Shown in pieces: positions 41,309 through 47,306 of a stretch of DNA of 47,306 nt. The DNA is taken from NCBI RefSeq assembly GCF_001885945.1, contig NZ_JXKQ01000012.1, forward strand, positions 1 to 47,306. Reading direction: 5' to 3'. Every line of letters starts with the position of its first letter. Position 1 is the first letter of the stretch. Source of the DNA: Enterococcus hermanniensis. GTDB taxonomy: Bacteria > Bacillota > Bacilli > Lactobacillales > Enterococcaceae. Position numbers and translations under genes: made by a program. A model generated the notes under the pieces. The model was not told the origin of the DNA. It searched no databases and was given only the letters and a program-made list of their open reading frames with translations.

Positions 41309-43726
41309 TTAAGCTTGTCGAATTTTTTTTATGATCGCTTCAGCTTCAGCAAGATTCATTTGTTTCGCATTACGTAATTCTTTTGACACTCTAATAATTT
41401 CTTCATCTCTTGCACCTGCAGTAATCGCTAATGACCGACTTTGCATCGCCATATGACCTTTTTGAATCCCATCCGTTACTAACGCTCGGACTGCCGCTAA
41501 ATTTTGCGCTAATCCAGTTGCAACAATGACCTCACTTAACTCGGCCGCACTATTTATAGCTAATAACTTTAAACTAGTTTGGGCTTTAGGTAAGACTTTT
41601 GTCGCCCCACCTACGATACCGACTTTCATGGGAACAACTAACTTACCATGAAGTGTTTCTCCATCTATCCACCAATCAGTTAAGCCTTCATAGCGACCGT
41701 TACGCGCTGCATAAGCATGGACTGCTGCCCCAACTGCCCGTGTGTCATTTCCGGTTGCTAATACTACTGCATCAATACCATTCATGATTCCTTTATTATG
41801 CGTTGTTGCTCGATAAGGATCTAATTTACTGAATTCACTAGCCGCAACGATCTTCTCGGCTACTTTTTCTCCGATACTCTTTAGTGTGATCTCACACCGA
41901 GCTTCGACTAGAGATTTCGTGGCATAATTGCTTAAAATACTAAATAATACGTCTGAATTAGGTAAAATATTCTCGATTTCTCCTGCAACAGCCTCCAAAA
42001 TTGTATTTAAAATATTTGCGCCCATTGCGTCTAGTGTCTCAACTGCTAAATCGATCGATAAATAACCTTTTTCAAAAATTCGGATCGTTATCGATCTCAA
42101 TCCCCCGCCACGACGATAAATCGATGGATAGCTTTCCTCGGCCACTTTAAATAATACTTTTTCATTAGCTAAGATCACTTTACGATCATTTTCAGCATCT
42201 TCGACATTACGTAAGACGATTTGACCAATCATTTCTTGATTGATGACAGTTGTCTTGAAACCACCTGAATTTGCAACAATTTTACCAGCATTGCTTGCCG
42301 CTGCGATTACCGAAGGCTCTTCTGTAGCCATCGGGATAAGTTTCTCTTTACCATTAATGATAAAATTTTGCGCTAAGCCAAGCGGGATGGAGTACTCACT
42401 AATCTGATTTTCAATCAGATTAGTGGCTACTCCTGCAGGCAAAGTCGTTTCATTAATTAGTTGTGCTGCTTCTTTAACAGAAAGATGCTTTTCTTTAACT
42501 AATTTTGCTAAACGTTCAGATTGCGTCATTTGATAAAATTTTTTTTTTATTATTTCTTGAGACTCAGACTTTTTTAGCAGCAATGCTAGGCCTAGGCCTC
42601 CGCCGATACATAAGCTAGCAATCCCACGTTGTTTATCTTCTTGATATAGCTCAGAAAGTAAAGTCGTTACAATACGTGTACCGCTAGCGCCGATTGGATG
42701 ACCTAAAGCAATCGCACCACCATAAATATTTACCTTTTCAGCTGGGAGCTGTAGCTCCTTCAAAACAGCGACTGATGCTGATGCAAAAGCTTCATTGATT
42801 TGGAATAGATCAATATCCTCAATAGAACGAGCCGTTTTTGCCATCAATTTATTGATAGCAAAAATCGGTGCTACACCCATGATACTAGGATCAATCCCGA
42901 CTTCACTATAGCCTTCAATAATTGCTAAATAATCTAATCCCTGTTCAATTGCATAAGACTTAGAAGCTAGTATTACCGCAGATGCTCCATCATTAAGTGT
43001 GGACGCATTAGCCGCTGTTACGACACCATCTTCTTTGAAAACTGGCTTCAAGGAACTGATTTTTTCTAGTGTCGTATCTGCTCGAATCCCCTCATCTTCT
43101 ATAAATAAACTACCATCCGAAAGTGGAACTGCAACGATTTCAGAATCAAATTTTCCATTTTTCCGGGCAGCTGCCGCTTTCATTTGAGAATCAAATGCAT
43201 ACTGATCTTGCATTTCACGCGTAACTTTATATTCGACTGCTACTTTTTCAGCGGTTAAACCCATGTGTTTGCCACTAAAGGCATCTGTCAAACCATCATA
43301 AATCATACTTGATTTAGGCTCCTGCCATTCTTGAGTCGTATAGTCAAAACGAGTAAATTTTGGCGCTTGTGACATGCTCTCTGTTCCACCAGCAATTACA
43401 ACCTTAGCATCACCTAATAAAATTTGCTGCATCGCAAAAATAATTGATTTCATTCCTGATCCACAGACTTCATTGATTGTAGTTGCAGGTACCTCATATG
43501 ACAAACCAGCTTTTATGGCCGACTGACGAGCAACGTTTTGTCCATTACCAGCTTGCAAAACATTTCCCATAAATACCTGTTCTACTTGTTCAGCTTTTAA
43601 CTCTGAACGTTTAAGAGCTTCTTCTATTACAATAGCACCGAGTTCTACAGCTGAAACGTCTGCCAATTTACCTTTATATCTACCGATTGGTGTTCGCACT
43701 GCACTTAAAATGACTACTTCTTCCAA
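41309..43726 (-). CDS. mvaE: bifunctional acetyl-CoA acetyltransferase / HMG-CoA reductase
   Basis: 805 residues, catalysing both the first and third steps of the mevalonate route. Thiolase half (1 to about 385): nucleophile Cys88 in NEVCGSGMKSI, INEAFASA, GHPIGASGTRI and CIGGGLG. Reductase half (about 400-805), class II HMG-CoA reductase: ENQISEYSIPLG, MATEEPSVIAAASNAGK (catalytic Glu), GIMNGIDAVVLATGNDTRA (Asp, Lys region) and KVGIVGGATKVLP. The fusion is characteristic of enterococci and some relatives. TTG start with GGAGGTG upstream. Divergent from mvaS, which does the middle step. Confidence 0.97.
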   Translation of the reverse strand: MEEVVILSAVRTPIGRYKGKLADVSAVELGAIVIEEALKRSELKAEQVEQVFMGNVLQAGNGQNVARQSAIKAGLSYEVPATTINEVCGSGMKSIIFAMQQILLGDAKVVIAGGTESMSQAPKFTRFDYTTQEWQEPKSSMIYDGLTDAFSGKHMGLTAEKVAVEYKVTREMQDQYAFDSQMKAAAARKNGKFDSEIVAVPLSDGSLFIEDEGIRADTTLEKISSLKPVFKEDGVVTAANASTLNDGASAVILASKSYAIEQGLDYLAIIEGYSEVGIDPSIMGVAPIFAINKLMAKTARSIEDIDLFQINEAFASASVAVLKELQLPAEKVNIYGGAIALGHPIGASGTRIVTTLLSELYQEDKQRGIASLCIGGGLGLALLLKKSESQEIIKKKFYQMTQSERLAKLVKEKHLSVKEAAQLINETTLPAGVATNLIENQISEYSIPLGLAQNFIINGKEKLIPMATEEPSVIAAASNAGKIVANSGGFKTTVINQEMIGQIVLRNVEDAENDRKVILANEKVLFKVAEESYPSIYRRGGGLRSITIRIFEKGYLSIDLAVETLDAMGANILNTILEAVAGEIENILPNSDVLFSILSNYATKSLVEARCEITLKSIGEKVAEKIVAASEFSKLDPYRATTHNKGIMNGIDAVVLATGNDTRAVGAAVHAYAARNGRYEGLTDWWIDGETLHGKLVVPMKVGIVGGATKVLPKAQTSLKLLAINSAAELSEVIVATGLAQNLAAVRALVTDGIQKGHMAMQSRSLAITAGARDEEIIRVSKELRNAKQMNLAEAEAIIKKIRQA

Positions 43727-43951
43727 CGGGGCACCTCCAATTTTTCATTAAAAATCACGCATAAGTATAGCATAGATAGTTTTATAATTTCTTAAGATTC
43801 AAACTTACCTAATTATACCCTTTCTATGATATATTTACTTTTGGGATAAAAATATCTTTCGGTTACATAATGTACAAATGAAAGAACTATATAGAATAAA
43901 AATGAAGGTTCATTAAAAATGGATTTTAAAATAGAATTTAGGGGGAGCAAT

Positions 43952-45103
43952 ATGAAAATAGGGATTGATAAAATTGGTTTTCACGTACCAGAATATTTTT
44001 TAGATATGACCGATTTGGCCAATGCACGTGAAACAGATCCTAACAAATTTCACATAGGCTTAGGACAAGATCAAATGGCGATCATTCCTGCCACACAAGA
44101 TATCGTCACACTAGGAGCAAGTGCTGCTGCAAAAATACTAACTGATGAAGACAAACAAAGCATCGATATGGTGATTGTTGGCACAGAGTCGAGTACAGAT
44201 TTTTCAAAATCAGCTGCCTCTATCATCCATGATTTATTAAATATTCAACCTTACGCTCGCTCTTTCGAAATCAAGCATGCGTGTTATGGAGGCACCGCTG
44301 CATTACAACAAGCACATGATTATGTAGCCCTTCATCCTGAAAGAAAAGTTTTAGTTATTGCTGCAGATATTGCTAAATATGGGTTAAATTCTGGTGGCGA
44401 ACCCACACAAGGTTGTGGAGCAGTCGCTATGTTAGTAACAAAAGAACCGCATATTTTAGCCTTTAATAACGATAGTGTCTTCTATTCAGAAGATGTCTAT
44501 GATTTTTGGCGTCCAGCCGGTCATGATTATCCTGAAGTCGATGGACATTTATCAAATCAAATCTATATTGATTCTTTCACTCGGATTTGGGAGCAGAATA
44601 AGGCCATCAATCATACTACAAGTTCTGACTATGCTGCGTTAACATTCCACTTACCTTATACAAAAATGGGACGAAAAGCTTTACGCGCTATTTTTCCTGA
44701 AATGGATGAAGTGGAACAACAGCGACTTGAAGCACGCTATGATGAAGCGATTTTGTATAGTCGCCAAGTAGGAAATCTCTATACCGGCTCGCTGTACTTA
44801 GGTCTAATTTCATTACTAGATAATAGTAAATTAGCGAGTGGTGATCGGATTGGTTTATTCAGCTATGGTTCTGGCGCGGTCAGTGAATTCTTTTCAATGA
44901 CTTTGATGGAAAATTACCTAGACTATTTGACTGTTGAGAAAAATAAAGCCTTACTAGCTACTCGTACAGCTTTGACGATTGAGGCATATGAAAAAATGTT
45001 TAGTGAAAAATTGCCACTTGAAGAAAAAGAGTATCAATTTGACGACGCTACTCCTTTTGCTATCAACAAAACAAAAGGCTTTATTCGCTACTATAATAAG
45101 TAA
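43952..45103 (+). CDS. mvaS: hydroxymethylglutaryl-CoA synthase
   Basis: Condenses acetoacetyl-CoA and acetyl-CoA to HMG-CoA. 383 residues, as in E. faecalis MvaS. Nucleophile Cys111 (KHACYGGT) and Glu79 (GTESSTD) fall on the known positions when translation starts at ATG 43952, which also has GGGGGAG upstream; an ATG at 43919 would break that numbering. LYTGSLYLGLISLLDN and SYGSGAVSEFFSM are further family points. Own terminator. Confidence 0.97.
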   Translation: MKIGIDKIGFHVPEYFLDMTDLANARETDPNKFHIGLGQDQMAIIPATQDIVTLGASAAAKILTDEDKQSIDMVIVGTESSTDFSKSAASIIHDLLNIQPYARSFEIKHACYGGTAALQQAHDYVALHPERKVLVIAADIAKYGLNSGGEPTQGCGAVAMLVTKEPHILAFNNDSVFYSEDVYDFWRPAGHDYPEVDGHLSNQIYIDSFTRIWEQNKAINHTTSSDYAALTFHLPYTKMGRKALRAIFPEMDEVEQQRLEARYDEAILYSRQVGNLYTGSLYLGLISLLDNSKLASGDRIGLFSYGSGAVSEFFSMTLMENYLDYLTVEKNKALLATRTALTIEAYEKMFSEKLPLEEKEYQFDDATPFAINKTKGFIRYYNK

Positions 45104-45133
45104 AAAAAGACAGCTTCAAGGCTGTCTTTTTTT
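45104..45133 (+). terminator. intrinsic terminator of mvaS
   Basis: Stem AAAAAGACAGC / GCTGTCTTTTT with a 6-nt loop. Confidence 0.88.
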
Positions 45134-45159
45134 ATTTACGTTTTCACAAATATTTTTCA

Positions 45160-45168
45160 TGCTATAAT
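45160..45168 (+). promoter_or_regulatory. extended -10 promoter of nrdI
   Basis: TGCTATAAT, a perfect extended -10, followed by AAAGGAGG. No clear -35. Confidence 0.6.
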
Positions 45169-45195
45169 TCATTTATTAAAGGAGGCAATTTATTC

Positions 45196-45639
45196 ATGAA
45201 TATTTTATATATATCAATTTCAGGTAATACTCGCGCTTTTGCAAAAAATTTAGCTAGCTATGCTGTAGAACAGCACAACATGGATTCAACCAATCCTTTG
45301 ATAACATTAAAAGAAATCTCTGATAATAGTCCGTTGGAAATTGAAAAGGATTTTTTCTTTACTTTCGTCCCTACCTATCTTGAAGGCGGCAACGGGATTG
45401 ATAACGGAGACACTGAAATTTTGACTGAAGTTATGCGAGAATACTTGGAGTATGAAGATAATTATAAAAATTGTTTGGGTGTCGTCGGTAGCGGTAATAA
45501 AAATTTTAATTATCAATACTGCTTGACAGCAAAACAATACAGTGAGGCGTTTGGCTTTCCTTTTATTGCCGATTACGAACTCCGAGGAACCAAAGCTGAT
45601 TGTCAAAGAGTATATCAAGAACTGAAAAAATTAAGTTAA
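45196..45639 (+). CDS. nrdI: NrdI, flavodoxin-like ribonucleotide reductase assembly protein
   Basis: 147-residue FMN protein that supplies an oxidant to build the dimanganese-tyrosyl cofactor of class Ib ribonucleotide reductase (NrdF). Flavodoxin start YISISGNTRAFAKNL, VPTYLEGGNGIDNGD, VVGSGNKNFNYQYCLTAKQY and PFIADYELRGT are the NrdI signature. It stands alone; nrdE, nrdF and nrdH are not next to it. Confidence 0.94.
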   Translation: MNILYISISGNTRAFAKNLASYAVEQHNMDSTNPLITLKEISDNSPLEIEKDFFFTFVPTYLEGGNGIDNGDTEILTEVMREYLEYEDNYKNCLGVVGSGNKNFNYQYCLTAKQYSEAFGFPFIADYELRGTKADCQRVYQELKKLS

Positions 45640-45729
45640 ATTAGATTTATTCTCATTATTTTATTGACTTTCTATCATTTAAGGTGCATCCTTTAAAAAA
45701 CTATTCCATCTAATGAAAGGTGTGTTGAG

Positions 45730-46635
45730 ATGAAGAAAGTGGCAATTATTGGTGTAGGTCATGTTGGCAGTACAACTGCTTATACCTTGATTTCAAAAAA
45801 TATTATTGATGAATTAGTGCTTTTCGACCCAAATGTCGATTTAATTCACGCTGAAATAAATGATTTGCTTGATGGGCAGATGGAACAAAATCATCAAGTC
45901 AAAATTATTGATTCTAATTTATCCGAACTAGCTGATACTGACATTATTATCTTTTCTGCTGGTGATATTTCTCTTGTTAAAGGCAATCCTGATCGTTTTG
46001 CAGAATTAAATTTAACGAAAAAAATTGTTGAAGAATGGGCACCTAAAATCATAGCTACCAATTTCTCGGGGATTATTTTAAATATTACTAATCCTTGTGA
46101 TGTTGTCACTCAGTATTTACAGGAATTAACTGGACTCCCCAAAGAGCGAGTGATCGGTACGGGGACCTCTTTAGATACTAGCCGAATGAAACATGCAGTT
46201 AGCGTACATTTAGGTGTTCATCCTTCTGCAATTTCTGGTTACGTCATCGGAGAACATGGAGAAAGTCAATTCGTCGCTTGGTCTACTGTTCGAGTAGCTG
46301 GATGTCCAATTACTGATCTATTAACTGCTCAGGCATTAAACCAATTAGATATAGCTGCACGTAACGGTGGCTGGGTCACTTTCCAAGGCAAGGGTTATAC
46401 CTCTTATGGTATAGCGATCCAAGCCGCAAAAATTACTCAAGCTATCTTGAATGATAACCATTTGATCGTCCCTATTACTCACTATCATCCAGATGAGAAG
46501 TGCTATGTTGGCGATCCAGCTAAAGTAACTAAATATGGTCTTGATGAAAGCTATCCCCTTAAACTTTCCAAATCAGAGAAAGAGAAATGGATCCATACAA
46601 TAAAAACTATTCATTCAATGTATTCTGCTATCTGA
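45730..46635 (+). CDS. L-2-hydroxyisocaproate-type dehydrogenase (LDH/MDH family)
   Basis: 301-residue NAD-dependent 2-hydroxyacid dehydrogenase. Rossmann start KKVAIIGVGHVGSTTAYTL; catalytic GEHGESQFVAWSTVRVAG (proton-acceptor His about 178) and Arg/Asp in GTGTSLDTSRM. The substrate loop reads GDISLVKGNPDRFAEL instead of the G-x-x-Q-K-P-G-x-T-R of true lactate dehydrogenase, and GKGYTSYGIA follows. These match lactobacillal L-HicDH, which reduces branched 2-oxo acids from Leu/Ile/Val. Ribosome site AAAGGTG. Substrate preference is inferred. Confidence 0.88.
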   Translation: MKKVAIIGVGHVGSTTAYTLISKNIIDELVLFDPNVDLIHAEINDLLDGQMEQNHQVKIIDSNLSELADTDIIIFSAGDISLVKGNPDRFAELNLTKKIVEEWAPKIIATNFSGIILNITNPCDVVTQYLQELTGLPKERVIGTGTSLDTSRMKHAVSVHLGVHPSAISGYVIGEHGESQFVAWSTVRVAGCPITDLLTAQALNQLDIAARNGGWVTFQGKGYTSYGIAIQAAKITQAILNDNHLIVPITHYHPDEKCYVGDPAKVTKYGLDESYPLKLSKSEKEKWIHTIKTIHSMYSAI

Positions 46636-46648
46636 CCCCAAAAAAAAT

Positions 46649-46691
46649 AAAAAGCCATCTGCAAAAATTTGATTTTTGCAGATGGCTTTTT
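46649..46691. terminator. bidirectional terminator between the dehydrogenase and the histidine phosphatase
   Basis: Nineteen-bp stem (AAAAAGCCATCTGCAAAAA with its complement), 5-nt loop. Confidence 0.92.
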
Positions 46692-47217
46692 ATTTGAATT
46701 CTATCAGTGTAGCATTTGGAGTACGGTATTCAAAAACTTCTTCATTTTTCAGAGGTTCAAAATAATTTTTAATAGCTCGAATAACTGAATTATGACATAC
46801 CAGTAAATATATGTTTTCCGGATCCTCTTCAATTTCCTTTAGTAAAGGAACAACCCGAGCATAAACATCCATCAAAGATTCTCCTTCAGGATAACGTAAA
46901 GCAAACTGTGTTCTATTTTGAAGATATTCCTCTTGTTTATCACTAGTACCATCATATTTACCATAATCTAATTCAATTAGACGTTCATCAACTACCATGG
47001 ACAAACTATTTTTTTGAGCAACTAAGCGAGCCGTTTCTTTAGCACGCTTCAAAGGAGAATGAATAATTTTAGTAATTGGAACTTCTACTTTTTTTACTTC
47101 CTCAGCTAATGATTTCGCTTGTAGGTATCCAATAGCGGACAAATCAATATCGCTGCGACCAGAAATAATTCCTTTTTCATTCCATTCAGTTTCTCCGTGT
47201 CTAGCTACATAAAGCAA
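46690..47217 (-). CDS. histidine phosphatase family protein (phosphoglycerate mutase-like)
   Basis: 175 residues. Catalytic core ARHGETEWN (phospho-His about 7), HSPLKRAKETA (Arg), LIELDYGKYDG (Glu) and CHNSVIRAI (second His). This superfamily includes mutases and many small phosphatases; this size fits a phosphatase, substrate unknown. TTG 47217 is preferred: it gives the usual start MLYVARHG and has GGAGAG upstream. ATG 47232 has no ribosome site. Confidence 0.88.
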   Translation of the reverse strand: MLYVARHGETEWNEKGIISGRSDIDLSAIGYLQAKSLAEEVKKVEVPITKIIHSPLKRAKETARLVAQKNSLSMVVDERLIELDYGKYDGTSDKQEEYLQNRTQFALRYPEGESLMDVYARVVPLLKEIEEDPENIYLLVCHNSVIRAIKNYFEPLKNEEVFEYRTPNATLIEFK

Positions 47218-47245
47218 ATCGGCTCTCTCCATTTCTTATCATATA

Positions 47246-47277
47246 ATAAAAAAAAACTATCCACAGAGTGAATAGTT
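47246..47277 (-). terminator. terminator of an rRNA operon
   Basis: Minus strand AACTATTCAC / GTGGATAGTT with a 3-nt loop and a T run, beginning 6 nt after the 5S end. Confidence 0.8.
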
Positions 47278-47283
47278 ACAATT

Positions 47284-47306
47284 GCGTGGCGACGTCCTAA
47301 TCTCAC
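47284..47306 (-). rRNA. rrf: 3' end of a 5S rRNA gene (partial)
   Basis: The last 23 nt read on the minus strand GTGAGATTAGGACGTCGCC then ACGC, which is the 3' end of Firmicutes 5S rRNA (AGGACGTCGCCACGC). The rest lies beyond the edge, so an rRNA operon transcribed leftward ends here. Confidence 0.85.

Noticed and set aside
45640-45729. TTTAAGG ... CCTTTAAA as a terminator after nrdI
   Set aside because: The arms do not pair cleanly and there is no proper T tract; read-through into the dehydrogenase gene remains possible.
1-47306. Mobile element, prophage or defence island
   Set aside because: No transposase, integrase, restriction-modification, toxin-antitoxin or phage gene was seen, and gene content and composition look like core chromosome throughout.

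Overview
The window is low-GC Gram-positive DNA from the Lactobacillales, most probably an Enterococcus. The main reasons are: an 805-residue thiolase/HMG-CoA reductase fusion (mvaE) divergent from mvaS; an IreB homologue that keeps both N-terminal threonines (T4, T7) phosphorylated in Enterococcus faecalis; separate coaB and coaC genes; lactate oxidase; an LPQTG-anchored surface protein; and AGGAGG-type ribosome sites with frequent TTG/GTG starts. It reads as core chromosome. I see no insertion sequence, prophage, integrase, CRISPR array or plasmid function. The right edge contains the last 23 nt of a 5S rRNA gene, so an rRNA operon ends there.

Layout, left to right. 1-2000: small unknown gene and a cystine-type ABC permease plus binding lipoprotein with no ATPase beside them. 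2100-3310: lactate oxidase with a catabolite-repression (cre) site. 3370-4490: ireB-ruvX-yrzB operon. 4630-5160: TspO. 5166-7217: glnRA operon with a GlnR box at its promoter. 7264-11439: ugpQ-miaA-hflX-ynbB operon with overlapping genes. 11466-13017: an unknown membrane-anchored protein, then clpP behind a CtsR operator. 13019-15726: LUD-domain protein; an NfeD-like/SPFH/secreted-nuclease cluster. 15944-17682: cold-shock protein, tRNA-Gly(CCC), thioredoxin-like protein, Rex. 17885-20526: ABC-F ATPase and a C39-like secreted protease. 20714-25279: potABCD polyamine importer with its XRE-cupin regulator. 25403-28328: YhdH-type oxidoreductase, coaB, coaC and an ECF S component (a pantothenate/CoA block). 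28327-34738: murB, a Gfo/Idh oxidoreductase, exoA, a DnaQ-like exonuclease, GNAT, tsaE, pta, ung. 34917-38142: HAD phosphatase, LURP-one protein, GNAT, membrane-anchored EEP hydrolase. 38184-40829: small helical unknown protein and the surface protein. 41253-45133: mevalonate genes. 45160-47217: nrdI, an L-2-hydroxyisocaproate-type dehydrogenase, a histidine phosphatase. 47246-47306: rRNA operon terminator and 5S end.

Several genes act together: mvaE and mvaS make mevalonate from acetyl-CoA; Pta and lactate oxidase sit at the pyruvate/acetate node; Rex and GlnR sense redox and nitrogen state; CoaB, CoaC and the S component supply coenzyme A. Most transcription units are bounded by clear intrinsic terminators, many of them symmetrical and shared between convergent genes.

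Nothing here is a convincing undescribed defence or mobile system. The items most worth checking are the NfeD/SPFH/nuclease cluster, whose nuclease has no canonical start codon at its ribosome site; perfect palindromes at the potABCD regulator promoter; a matched pair of hairpins flanking the unknown gene before clpP; and the surface protein with its small GA-like helical neighbour. Many starts were moved to the codon that best fits the ribosome site. All functional calls come from reading translated sequence by eye; no database search was run.
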